A program made the position numbers and the translations under genes. A stretch of DNA of 64,000 nucleotides from Miscanthus floridulus (taxonomy: Eukaryota > Streptophyta > Magnoliopsida > Poales > Poaceae): NCBI RefSeq assembly GCF_019320115.1, contig NC_089585.1, forward strand, positions 142,023,600-142,087,599. Direction: 5' to 3'. Positions within the stretch are counted from its first letter, which is position 1; every line of letters starts with the position of its first letter. Below the pieces are notes generated by a model that searched no databases, was not told the DNA's origin, and was given only the letters and a program-made list of their open reading frames with translations. This document shows, in pieces, positions 11,739-21,464 of the stretch.

Positions 11739-12105
11739 TAGAATTCCGTCTCCACCAGAAGGTTCATCTCAATCCTCTCACGTCGTGAATCTGTTCATTT
11801 GTCAAATCCACCTGGTCGCCTCCGTTCGATGGCTAGGACCTGCCCGCGACGACTTCGGCGTGGCTTGGGCGGCGCTCTGCTCACTCGTGGCTTTGTCGTC
11901 ACTAGACTCCGGCACCAGCACCTCGACCGGTTCCGCCGCTAGGCCCAGCCCGTTGCCTTCGGCATCCTTCTCCGCTTCCTTCCCCGTAGCAGTTTCCTTC
12001 TCCGCGAATCACGTTTCGTTCCCCATCTCCAAACGCTGCCGCTGCACTGTCTGTTTCCAAAATTCCGGCGAGGACTCCATGGACGGCATTGACGTCCTCT
12101 CTGCT
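11739..12105 (+). other. Possible second captured gene fragment in the Pack-MULE
   Basis: Open plus-strand sequence between the left TIR and the MDH homology. It is GC-rich, with a Ser/Ala-rich stretch (SFSASFPVAVSFS) followed by a basic-cysteine block (SKRCRCTVCFQNSGED), reminiscent of an organelle transit peptide leading into a mature protein. The source gene was not recognised, and it does not look like the usual N-terminus of plastid MDH. It could also be plain MULE internal sequence. Confidence 0.35.
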
Positions 12106-12109
12106 CAGA

Positions 12110-12928
12110 CTTGAGCCACTGCAACACCCCCGCGCAAGTCGCCAGCTTCACCGGTAAAGACGAGCTCGTGGCCTGCCTGTCGGGCGCAGACGTCATGGTC
12201 CTCCCCGCCGGCGTGCCCCGGAAGCCCGGCATGACGCGGGACGACCTGTTCAGCGTCAACGCGGGCATCGTGCGCCACCTCATGGCGGCGGTGGCGGACC
12301 ACGAGCTGGGCGCGTTGGTCCACGTTATCAGCAACCCGGTGAACTCGATGGTGCCGATCGCCGCCGAGGTGTTGAAGCAGAAGGGCGCGTACGACCCGCG
12401 GAGGCTGTTCGCGCGCGCGCAACGCGTTCGTGGCGGCGAGGAGGGGCCTCCCGGTCGCGGACGTGGACGTGCCGGTCGTGGACGGCCACCATCCTGCCAC
12501 TGCTGTCCAAGGCTCGGCCCAAGGCGGCCGCAGCGGCGTTCACGGACGAGGAGGTGGAGGAGCTCACCGCCAGGATCCGGGACGCCGGCACCGAGGTGGT
12601 AGAGGCCAAGGCCGGCGCAGGGTCTGCCACGCTGTCCATGGCGTACGCCGCCGCACGGTTCCTCGAGGCGTCGCTGCGCGGCCTCGACGGCCACGACGAC
12701 GTGTACGAGTGCGCGTACGTGCAGTCGCAGGTGGTGCCGGAGCTCCCGTTCTTCGCGTGCAGGGTGAAGCTCGGGAGGGACGGCGTGGAGGAGGTGCTGG
12801 GCTCCGAGCTCAGGGTGCTCACCGACTACGAGGCGCGCGAGCTGGAGGCTCTCAAGCCCAAGCTCAAGTCCAGCATCGACAAGGGCATCGCGTACGTGCA
12901 GCAGAACCAGGAGGCAGCATTGAACTGA
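12110..12928 (+). pseudogene. Captured plastid-type NAD-malate dehydrogenase fragment
   Basis: Three frames in order give NAD-MDH sequence: [53 protein letters not shown] (12111-12400); [19 protein letters not shown] (about 12430-12500); and [19 protein letters not shown] to the C-terminus ending EAALN (12554-12928). The SHCNTPxQV block points to the plastid NAD-MDH subfamily. About the N-terminal quarter (Rossmann glycine motif) is absent. Deletions around 12405 and 12490 shift the frame and damage the region around the catalytic His (VVGGHAG expected), so no active enzyme is possible. Lack of introns is weak evidence for retrotransposition, as plastid NAD-MDH genes are often intronless. Confidence 0.93.
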
Positions 12929-13620
12929 GCCTGTGAGCCACAACCTCTGGTCGGGCTGGGGAATTGGCCGCTGTTTCGTCGGTGCTTGTCTGTGCCAATT
13001 TTGTACGTAGCACAGGGCACGCCCTTCATTCATGGCTTCTCCATGGCTTCCATGGCCATGGAGTGAGGAGGAAGGACCTATTCACGACTCATGTGACGAT
13101 CAGCGCTGACGACGATGAGAAGGCAGCAGTGTGTTTTGGCGAAAATTAGTGAACAGCTGAAGGTCGAAGACGAGGGCAGAAGAGTCATTTTCTTCACCTT
13201 CTCTCTCCGCAAATTTGATAAATGAATAAAATATTTGGTGCGGTGTGTTTCAGCAAATGGACGTGATTTTGTAATGGTACTTGGCAAATTTCGCTCTTGG
13301 CGGTGTCCATCAGCATATTAGGCTTTTTAGCAATGTCCTGCAGTAAAATTCCCCTTCGGTTTTATGTTGCAACAAGTGTTTTCATGTTGCAAGATGCAAG
13401 TGTTTTTATCTGGATATTGCATATGTTTCACACAGCAAATGTATGTTACAGATGTTTATCTGTTTCAAACGTATATTACATTCAAGTGTTTCATGTTGCT
13501 CATGTTTCATGTTGTTCGGAGAGTTAGGGGCGTGAGGAGTGATGGTGGTGCGGCACGGCGCAGGGGAATGAGGTGTGGCGTGCTTAGAGCCGGCGATCGG
13601 ACGGGGGTAGGTTGTTCGAA

Positions 13621-13925
13621 CATCCGAGCGCTAGCCGTACCGTTATTCGAAAAAGTTTCCAAATTATCGAATCTTCTTTTAGAAACGAAACACGTCCTGG
13701 AGTCCTGGTGCTGTGCCAACTGCCGCTTCTTCCTTCCCCACAAAGGAAGCCACATCAAAACGCACCGCACCGTATTCGCACCGTGTGTTCCCTTGAGAAT
13801 TCGCTACTCCCCCGCACGCCACCGCCGCCGCCCGTGGCGTAGCAGCCGGTACCCAATTCACCTCCCATCCTCTTCCTCCGCCGCCCCGACCCAACCCAAC
13901 CCAACCCTCGCGGCCGGATTCCGTG
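13621..13925 (+). promoter_or_regulatory. YKT6 proximal promoter and 5' leader
   Basis: About 300 bp separate the end of the TE nest from the YKT6 ATG. There is no clear TATA box. The last 110 bp are C-rich (CCGCCGCCGCCC, CCAACCCAACCCAACCC), typical of a grass 5' UTR. The transcription start is not identifiable. Confidence 0.5.
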
Positions 13926-15053
13926 ATGAAGATCACGGCGCTGCTGGTGCTCAAATCCCCTGGCGATTCCTCCGCCTCCGCCTCCGCCTCCGGCGGCGGG
14001 GAGCAGCAGCAGCAGGCCGTGGTGCTGGCCAACGCGTCGGACGTCAGCCACTTCGGCTACTTCCAACGCGCCGCCGCTCGCGAGTTCATCCTCTTCGTCG
14101 CCCGCACCGTCGCCCTCCGCACCCCCGCCGGCAGCCGCCAGAACGTCCAGCACGAAGGCACGTCACGCCCCACGTCTCTGCCTCCTCCTCGTTTTGTTCC
14201 TTCCCCTTCCCTCCTCCACCAACACTAGACTGCGCACTGCGCTGATCCGACAGATTGTTTCTGACCCCTGCAGAGTACATGGTGCATTGCTACAACCAGA
14301 ATGGCCTCTGCGCCATCGCCTTCACCGACGCCCACTATCCCGTCAGGAGCGCCTTCTCCCTCCTCAACATCGTACGCTACTCCTGACCCTATCTCTGTCA
14401 ACTTCCCTGTTACGCGGTGGTTACTTTCAACTCAATCTAGTGAACATAGACAGCTTGCAGTTGCCGTATTACTGACGATTTAATCCCTGATCAGTTAGGC
14501 CTCGTCATCTATATTTCTTAAGTTAATGACCACGTAGCTGCCAATTGGCTTTCCTCTCTGCCAATTGTTATATAATGTCACCCCTTTGTGCTGTATATTT
14601 GCTGCAGTAGTTGTGATAACTTGATAATGCATGACCTCTCTTATTATTGTCATATGAAATAGATGATGCATCAGTCTCACAAAGGTTAACCATGTCCGAT
14701 ATCTTCTACAGGTCCTGGAAGAGTACCAAAAAACTTTTGGAGAGTCATGGAGGACAACCAAAACTGATGTGACTCAACCTTGGCAATACTTGGATGATGC
14801 CCTAACCAAATACCAGGTTTGGTTCGTTTGGACCCATACACATATGTGATTTTTTTTTTACATCAGCACTTGAGTAGTTATCTAGGGGACTAGATATTTT
14901 GGAAGAGAAAAACACGAAACTCTGCTTTCTCATGCAGTTATGTCTTGAAAATATAGCTTATCCAGGAATCAGATTCTTGTACGCAACAAAACGGTTTGTT
15001 GTACTCATCTTATCAATTAGGCGTCTGTCCAAATCTGGAACTTTGCGTGTACT

Positions 15054-15098
<45 letters not shown>

Positions 15099-17120
15099 GA
15101 GCACATCATTGTTCACTGACTAAATAAAGCTTGATTTGCCAATGATTGATTTGTCTTCCAATTCTTTTTCTTTGCAGGATCCTGCAGAGGCTGACAAGTT
15201 GTTGAAAATTCAGAGGGACTTGGATGAAACCAAGATTATTTTGGTAAGTAACTTCATGTTAGTTGAACCCTCGGGAACATGACTAACTAGCTTCTCAAAT
15301 TCTAAATGGAGTTATTTTCATGTGCACCATACACGAGTCCATATATGTTAGCCAAGGGTAAAGTTATGTCAGGGGGGGGTTTCTTTTACCCTGCTTGGGT
15401 TCGGAGCAAAGGGGCAGGATGTCACTGCCGAACTGGTGCTATAATGTGTTTAGAACACTAGTATTTTTCTTATTCTCTTTCTTTATGGTTCATTCTTTAC
15501 TTTTTGCGCATAGAGTTTGATAGTCTGCTCCTGCTTGCTGTTCAAAACTAGTAGCTGCCCGTCGACTGTATGCTCAGTAATTCTATTACAAATTCTTGTG
15601 GAATAGTGCAATATCAGCATTCTTTATTGTTTGCTGGCACTTTGACCAAGTGCCCTGCACCAGGTGCTTGGATACTCTTTCAGTCACCTGCCTTTTGAGC
15701 TATTTGCTGTTTATATGGCTGATGAAGAGGTCATGAGTTACTGCCGAGGTTAAGGCTAGTCAAGGCTACTTTCTTCTTTTGCAAAATTTTAATTTATGTT
15801 CTTGATTTTGATATTTGCAGCATAAAACCATTGATAGCGTGCTTGCCAGAGGTGAAAGGTTGGATAGCCTAGTGGAGAAGAGTTCTGATCTAAGTATTTC
15901 TTCACAGGTAGGGATTTTTTTGCTGTGTGTTTATGTTGTCCAAAGACATACAACAAGTTATGGCCTATGGGCAATTGGTCAAAATGATTCTTCTGTCCAG
16001 TTGCAACCCCTTGTGTTAACTACTGATTGAAAGACAATTTCTGAAGTTGTGTAGTGTCTAAGTTAAGCATCTGAATATGTATGAATCTTGGCAATTGAAA
16101 TTCGAAAAATTGGATCTGTGACACCACAGGGTGCCTGTTTTAGGAGAACACCACTGAAGCAGCCTTAAACATTGATACCACCAAAAGATGCCATAGTTCA
16201 GATTTTTACCACTTGGTACATTTCTGTTGTGCCTTTTAGTATTCCTATTTTTATTTCTACATTTTTTGGGGCCATATTTTTATCACTTGAGGAAGCCCTT
16301 TTAGTCAGAACGAGTTGAGCAGAGGGGCAGGGGTGGCGCAGCTCTGCTCCTCTCACCACTATGGGCCTGATTGGTATGTGTTGCTGTTCCTCCAAAGCTG
16401 CCACAACACACCAGATCCGGCTGCCCCTGCTCCAGATCGACACCACGGACCAGGTTACTGGAACCAAAGTTCTGCACCTCCGTTCCATGGTGTGTGGCCA
16501 GCCAGAGGACAGCAAATGAAGATCTAGAAGGGGCAGAGGAGGTTGATGTGAGGGGGGACACCTGGGACCGATGCTATGCTTCGGTCGCCCCATGGGATAA
16601 AAGGGATCATGTTTTGGCCTAGACGCAGGAGGGCTGGGGCAAAATGGTTGACAGTTCCACCATTAATGCCTAATTTGGACAGAGTGGTAAAGATCTAAAC
16701 GGACTTTCACCGGGACGATATTAAAGTTTACCGAGTCGCCTTGGTGGTATTTCTCCAAAACCTGCACCTTTCGGTGTCACTGATCTATTTTATCTTCTAA
16801 ATTTGACCATATATAGGTCTAAATTTCTTGGTCTGCCCCCCTAATGTCTTAGAAAGAAAAGGTGGGATGCAAAACAGCAAAAGAGAACAACATTGTATAG
16901 AATCATTTATAGTAACAATTCTTGCTTTCACCGACATCTCATAGCTGTTCCATTGTTTGCCTAGAGCAGTAGTGCATGAGTCCTGCAACAGTAGGCTACA
17001 AGCAGATATTCATGATATGTTGCAGCCCGCGGCTTGTTTTGTGCTGACATTCCCCTAACTTGTATGCAGATGTTCTACAAGCAGGCGAAGAAAACCAATT
17101 CTTGCTGTACCATCCTGTAA
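13926..17120 (+). CDS. YKT6: YKT6-type R-SNARE (longin) gene
   Basis: Six exons, 13926-14157, 14274-14371, 14712-14816, 15178-15243, 15821-15907 and 17070-17120, encode 212 aa. The protein starts MKITALLVLK (longin domain, about residues 1-140), continues with the R-SNARE coiled coil (LDETKIILHKTIDSVLARG, central Arg of the zero layer) and ends TNSCCTIL, the palmitoylation plus prenylation CC-x-x-x box that replaces a transmembrane anchor. YKT6 is the essential SNARE for ER-Golgi, endosomal and vacuolar/autophagic fusion. Length and exon content match plant YKT6 (about 199 aa; the extra residues are a Ser/Ala/Gln-rich insert near residues 11-26). Intron 1 has a GC donor (GCACGT). Introns hold a C39 run and a TIR element. 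No damage to the coding sequence is seen. Confidence 0.95.
15056..15094. repeat. C39 homopolymer in YKT6 intron 3
   Basis: Thirty-nine consecutive C residues lie in the intron between exons 3 and 4. A run this long is unusual and hard to sequence, so the true length is uncertain. Confidence 0.9.
16118..16780. mobile_element. TIR element in YKT6 intron 5
   Basis: The ends are inverted: GTGACACCACAGGGTGCCTG on the left, and the right end reads GTGACACCGAAAGGTGC on the other strand. Similarity fades over about 100 bp (GGTTTT..GAGAA..ACCACC). GATCT occurs at both edges, but no clean target duplication can be defined. The GC-rich interior (16290-16640) has no recognisable gene. A non-autonomous DNA transposon, perhaps MULE-like, is the best guess. 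It makes up over half of the 1.16-kb intron. Confidence 0.6.
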
Positions 17121-17731
17121 ATGAAGGAAGCTGTGCATAATATCCTAGGGCAGTGGAGTTGTGTTTAGTGGTACTGGTGCCAGACGGGCTTCATGCCATG
17201 CCTTTTCCTTTGCTCTCGTATCTGAAGAAGGAATGGCATGAGCCTGATCGTTCGTTCTTGCCCAAAGTGTTAAACTAAGTAAAGGTAACTGATTCGACGA
17301 GTCTGCGCACATTTGTGATTCTTTGTAAGTAACATAAACGTGGTCAGGCTGTTAGTTATTGTGAATTGTGGTGGGAGCTGTGCTTGCCTCGCCTTTTTTA
17401 TTTTATTTTATGGGCGTTTGGCGACTTGTTTGCCCCCTTTTTGTTCTGTTTCAATTTGTGTTGGAGAGTCGGCACACGCTGGGTTTTGTAGCGTTGTGGT
17501 TGTGAGACTGAGAGTCGAAACATTGACGAAGCTGGCGAAAGGGATAGTTCGGCATGCTGGTTTTGTTCGCGAAGTCAGAAGAGAGAAGCATGATGCTGTT
17601 GTCGAATTGAATTCACAGGAAGGTGGTAGTAAATCTCTAGATTAGTTCATGCCAAGAACTCAAGACTAGTTAGTTTGGATAAAGGCAGTGGCATCAGTAT
17701 TCAGTAGTACAAGCATATATAATAGGGTTAA
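17121..17731. other. YKT6 3' UTR and intergenic space
   Basis: AT/GT-rich sequence after the YKT6 stop, with no coding signal. The 3' UTR probably ends within the first 200-300 bases, although no strong AATAAA was chosen. It converges with the minus-strand gene ending at 17732. Confidence 0.5.
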
Positions 17732-18502
17732 TTAGATCTTGGACAGGAACATGGTGGCGAGGAAAACCCCAAGCCCAATCATGGAGACGCGAGCACGAAC
17801 GGACGCTGCCAACCCCACCACCTGCAGCGAAGCAGTGCAAAGCATGAGCACCAACGGTTGACTGCACAGCACAGTGACCGACCTGACCTGACGAGCAAAC
17901 GGAAAGAAAGCACAAATCACCTTGGTGTCTGCGCCGGTGGCATCCCCGGTGTCCGGCAGCGGCAGCACGGTGGAAGTGTCGGTCATGCCGGTGGGCAGCG
18001 GCACCGTCGGGTTGCTGCCGATGAACGGGTACCCCTCGCCGCCGGGCCCCGACCCCGCCCCAGGGGCCGCCGCGGACGCGTCGCCCGGCTGCAGCGGGAA
18101 GCCGAAGTGCGGGCCAGCCTGCTGCCCGGGCGCGTGGCTCGGCGGGGAGGACACGGACACGGACACGGGCGGCGGTGGCAGGTCGTCAGCTCCCGCGGTG
18201 GGCGGCGGCGCGGAGAGTGGCGGGAGGCCGGCCACGTGCGCGTGGGGCGCGGGGGCCCCGTGTCCGACGGCGCCGGTGACCGGATGGGCATGGGCGGCGT
18301 GCCACTGCCAAATGCCAATTGTTTGCAGTTGAGTCACTAGTGTAGTAGCTGAAGCCGGCACATGCATATTTGCAGAAGTTACCTTGGCGTCGCCGGCCGC
18401 TCCGGCGGACCGTGGCAGCAGGAACGCCAAGACGGCGGCGCCGAGGAGGCGGAGCACAGTGAAGCCTCCGCCTCCGCCACCGCCGTGTCGCTTCTCCATC
18501 AT
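17732..18502 (-). CDS. Small secreted Pro/Gly/Ala-rich protein, putative GPI-anchored
   Basis: The minus-strand model has three exons: 18502-18383, 18304-17921 and 17821-17732, 197 aa. It begins MMEKRHGGGG with a signal peptide (FTVLRLLGAAVLAFLLPRSAGA). A His/Ala/Pro-rich middle follows (HAAHAHPVTG, PPPPVSVSVSSPP), then a conserved-looking segment GYPFIGSNPTVPLPTGM, and a hydrophobic C-terminus (MIGLGVFLATMFLSKI) like a GPI-attachment signal. Pro/Ala/Ser/Thr richness suggests an arabinogalactan-like wall or membrane protein. No catalytic domain is seen and the family is not known to me. Both introns (78 and 99 bp) are multiples of three without stops, so retention would give longer proteins. 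The start is the first ATG; a GTG just before it is not used. Confidence 0.75.
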   Translation of the reverse strand: MMEKRHGGGGGGGFTVLRLLGAAVLAFLLPRSAGAAGDAKVTSANMHVPASATTLVTQLQTIGIWQWHAAHAHPVTGAVGHGAPAPHAHVAGLPPLSAPPPTAGADDLPPPPVSVSVSSPPSHAPGQQAGPHFGFPLQPGDASAAAPGAGSGPGGEGYPFIGSNPTVPLPTGMTDTSTVLPLPDTGDATGADTKVICAFFPFARQVRSVTVLCSQPLVLMLCTASLQVVGLAASVRARVSMIGLGVFLATMFLSKI

Positions 18503-19089
18503 CACCTCTTCCCTTCTCTAGTTCCTCGCGCTCTTGGAAGGGAAGGGAAGGGAAGCAATCAGTGCAGTGACTCGAGTAGTTGCAAATGTACCAGGTCGCT
18601 CTCACTCTGAGGGAGTGTGGACCGTGGAGTGCCGTGCCCTGGGTTCCTTTAAAAATGTGCAGTACAAAACGCAGCATCCAGCAGGGCCTGCTTGTGCAGA
18701 GGAGGGGTGATGATGACGCTACAGTGTCCGGAGGAGGGAGGAGGGAGGAGGGAGGAGGGAGGAGGGAGCAGGAGTGCAGGGACACTGCCCACACGACAGG
18801 CTACAACTGCAAAAGCTCTCTCCTTCTCTCACTAGTCTCTCTGTTTCCGTGTGGTGGGGGGTTGGGAAGGACGGAAGGCTGCAGTAAACGAGGCGCTAGG
18901 CATTGGATTGGAACGGAATCTCATCTCCGTGCATGCCTGCGCTCCGCTCCTCCCATGGCCAAATGTTTGTGCTAGCTAGCTTTGGACCTTGGTCATTTGC
19001 GGTGCATAGGATGCCGCCTTGCCATCCGCACGATGTTGTCAGCTTTGAGGCTTTGACAAACATTCCATAGCCCACAATTGACTGCCATC
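18503..19089. other. Upstream region of the Pro-rich protein gene
   Basis: Promoter side of the minus-strand gene. On the minus strand a TTTTTAAAGG motif near 18648-18658 could be a TATA-like box about 150 bp before the ATG. It includes the GGAGGGA microsatellite at 18731-18778. No other gene is seen. Confidence 0.45.
18731..18778. repeat. GGAGGGA microsatellite
   Basis: About six tandem GGAGGGA/GGAGGAGG units, purine-only on the plus strand. It lies 230-280 bp upstream of the start of the minus-strand Pro-rich protein gene. Confidence 0.85.
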
Positions 19090-19360
19090 CATCAACCAGA
19101 CCTCACTTGTTGGCCGGATTCGGCGCCGCCCGATGCACCGTTAATCACTACTGTAACATTCGTTTGTATTTGATAATAATTGTCCGATCGTTGACTAATT
19201 AGGCTCAAAACGTTCGTCTCGCAAAGTACAACTAAACTGTACAATTAGTTTTTGATTTCATCAACATTTAGTACTCCATGCATGTACCGCAAGTTTGATG
19301 TGATGGGAAATCTTCTTTTTGCATAGTGCCAAAGTTTGGATTTTGGGGTGTACTAAACAT
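19090..19360 (+). mobile_element. MITE copy A (GGCC-GTTTAGTT family)
   Basis: It carries the family core in forward orientation: GACTAATTAGGCTCAAAACG, TTCGTCTCGC, ACAATTAGTTTTTGATTTC and CATTTAGTACTCCATGCATG. Both terminal repeats are eroded. The family is best classed as a Tourist-like (PIF/Harbinger) or similar grass MITE; the assignment is tentative. Confidence 0.75.
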
Positions 19361-19854
19361 TGTTCAAATTCTTTCTTACTAGTAGTAGATGTGTTGAGTT
19401 GAAGAATAAAAAATGCTCAAGAGCAGGAACAGCTTGGTTCGATGAAGAACACAGAGGCAGACACGGCGGTGGCCGTGCCAAAGAATGTCTCTTTCATGAG
19501 ACCGAGACTGAGAAAAGAACCTTAGAATCTTTTTGCATCTTTGACCTGTGGTACTAGTCTGGGAGTAGAAGCATCGGCGCGTGGTTATTAAACAAATGTA
19601 ACCACAATGCTTACGCTTGTAAAGACGTGCTAAAAGAAAAGAAGGCCATAACGAGATGCTAATTAGGGCACCCGCGCAACGGTACTGGTTACTAGATCTA
19701 AGCTAATCTCTCAAATAGTATTAGTTCTTAGCAATGGCTCGTAATATGATTAGGTCTGCATGACAACTCCACATTATCTTATAATATATGTATGAGCTTA
19801 GCTCTAGATCAAGAGTTAGCTTTTCTCTCCCTTCTATCTATTAAAAAAAACTAA
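19361..19854. other. Intergenic, no feature seen
   Basis: AT-rich DNA with short open frames but no splice-supported or family-like coding sequence. Confidence 0.5.
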
Positions 19855-20092
19855 AGCCTCTTTTGGCATGGCTCATCTAAAACAGTTTCGCCGGTGAAGC
19901 TAGAAAAACTAGCTTTTTTCGGCTTCTAGTTCATTTTAACCCCGACTTACACAACAGCTTCACGCTACAGTGCATCGATTTACATAAAATAGATGAAGCC
20001 GAAGGCCGACATAAACCATGAAAAAAAAAACCTAGGAGTTGAGTCAGCCACTGCGACTGCCCATGCACTCCAACTAGTACGAAACAAGCCTT
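19855..20092. mobile_element. MITE of the GCCTCTTTTGGC type, degraded
   Basis: It starts AAAGCCTCTTTTGGCATGG and ends near GTACGAAACAAGCCTT, loosely inverted. The interior has GAAGCTAGAAAAACTAGC and CGGCTTCTAGTTC. Related in end sequence to the element at 20552-20866. Boundaries are approximate. Confidence 0.5.
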
Positions 20093-20551
20093 CCTCCTTC
20101 GCCGGATGGGAGTGCGTGCATGTCCATCCATGTCCTCTCCCTCTACCGTTACTTTTTCCCATCGTCGTTGAATTCAACGGGAGTACGGCACAGCAGCGTG
20201 CTTTTCTTTGTATGGGAATGGCGCCTGTTCTCTTCTGTCTGCACCTGTCTCTGCATACCCATGGCCGGACCTGTTTGGGTTTGCCGACAGGCCCGGTTTG
20301 GATTCAGTAGCCTCCACCGGCCCACCCGGGCCCATCAGAACTGCAGTGTGCTTTGTTGTACCTACTCCTAAGCACTTAGCAATGAACTAATGATCCGCGG
20401 CTGCAGCAGTGCAGATGGTTGGCATGCCGTGCTTGCCGTGGTAAAATGAGGGACCTCTTTTTCGTATTGAGCATCAATTACAACAGACGATGCTCCTGTC
20501 TCATTCACAAAACTATCTTAGTATATCCCCCTAAAATCACTTATATATTTA
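20093..20551. other. Intergenic, no feature seen
   Basis: Contains short open frames on both strands but no recognisable protein, signal or repeat. Confidence 0.5.
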
Positions 20552-20866
20552 GAGCCTCTTTGGCAGGGTTCTTGCAGGGGCTTCAGCTCCGGCTCCTGCA
20601 GGAGCTGTGCTAAACGCCTGTTTTGGAAAGAACTTCGCATGGGGAGCCGGTCAAGAACCGGAACCATTTTTTGCCTGTGCAGGAGAAGCCTAAAAAAACG
20701 AGCTTCGTGCGGCTCCTTGCTGTGGGTTCACGTCGTCTAGTGCGAATGAGCCGTTTTGCCAAATGTTTTCTAGAACGGCTTCAGCTCATCCAGAGAAGCT
20801 GCTCCTTCAGAAAAGCCGAAGCCGGAGCCATTTTCAGAGGAGCCAGAGCTCTACCAAACATACCTC
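20552..20866. mobile_element. MITE with GAGCCTCTTTGGCAG ends
   Basis: The left end GAGCCTCTTTGGCAGGG and right end CTACCAAACATACCTC are imperfect inverted repeats. The interior is rich in paired GGCTTCAGCTCC, GGCTCC and GGAGCC words that can fold back. It matches the general look of small grass DNA-transposon derivatives. No convincing target duplication was found. Confidence 0.65.
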
Positions 20867-21057
20867 TTTTTGAATGCTTTAATAATACGCTATAGTATTA
20901 CATTACGGGACGGATGGAGCTGGGAGTAGTCCATTCCATGCATTGAAGGAATAGTCAATAGGGTTCCTGTTCTGCCAACAACGAACAAAAAAAAAAAGGA
21001 CAAATTGTTTGTTACACCTGCAAAAAAATAACACTGAAGTAACAATGAGCATACAGA

Positions 21058-21335
21058 CTTCCAAAAAAGTTGCTACAGTACCTGTCACATCGAATGTTTA
21101 GTTCCACTTCAACTTCCAAAAAGTTGCTACAGTGCCTGTCACATCGAATGTTTGCGGCCCGTGCATGGAGCATTAAATGTAGACGAAAAGAAAAACTAAT
21201 TGCACAGTTTGGTGGGAAATTGCGAGACGAACGTTTTGAGCCTAATTAGTCCATGTTTAAACACTATTTACCAAATAAAAATGAGCATACTACAGTAGCC
21301 CAAAATCTAAATTCCTAGGACTAAACACAGCCTTA
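21058..21335 (-). mobile_element. MITE copy B with internal duplication
   Basis: Family core in reverse orientation (GCGAGACGAACGTTTTGAGC, CTAATTAGTCCATG). The left part is duplicated: ACTTCCAAAAAAGTTGCTAC plus TGTCACATCGAATGTTT occurs at 21058-21098 and again at about 21113-21152. The right end is CTAAACACAGCCTTA. Confidence 0.75.
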
Positions 21336-21464
21336 CCTGCAACCATAGGCCAACAGCTGCCTTCCAATATCTTCTGCAAGACTGCAACAATTACCTGCAG
21401 GCTGCAGTAATGTTAACAGAGAATGGCGAGTCTTCTCAAGTACAGGAAAGGGGAAATAGACTTA
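21336..21464. other. Short spacer between MITEs
   Basis: No feature is seen; CTGCAA-rich words only. Confidence 0.4.

Larger units (their letters stand above)
11456..13354 (+). mobile_element. Pack-MULE carrying a plastid-type malate dehydrogenase fragment
   Basis: Terminal inverted repeats of about 230 bp (11456-11690 and 13128-13354) begin GGGGAATTTT and end AAAATTCCCC. They are roughly 85-90% identical by eye and share long blocks such as CTAATATGCTGATGGACACC. The flanking nonamers TTTGGTTTT (11447-11455) and TTCGGTTTT (13355-13363) match at 8 of 9 positions, the 9-bp duplication expected of Mutator-like elements. There is no transposase inside; the cargo is a malate dehydrogenase fragment and GC-rich sequence. 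It is nested in the ATGTTGCAA element. Orientation is given by the cargo. Confidence 0.9.
9640..13620. mobile_element. Unclassified ATGTTGCAA-repeat element hosting two nested insertions
   Basis: Left part 9840-10059 and right part 13361-13510 consist of the same degenerate words (ATGTTGCAAGTGTTT, GATGTTGCATATGTTTCAC), in the same orientation and resumed across the insertions at 10065-11421 and 11456-13354. GC-rich flanks at 9640-9830 and 13520-13620 (ending near CCGAGCGCTAGCCGTACCG) probably belong to the same element. The outer limits are approximate. The superfamily was not recognised; this word pattern is common in grass genomes. Confidence 0.55.

Noticed and set aside
11939..13033. 364-codon minus-strand open frame
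   Set aside because: It is antisense to the MDH fragment in GC-rich DNA and has no family resemblance; base composition explains it.
17340..17645. 101-codon plus-strand open frame downstream of YKT6
   Set aside because: It sits in the probable 3' UTR/intergenic zone with no domain, no signal peptide of quality and no splice support.
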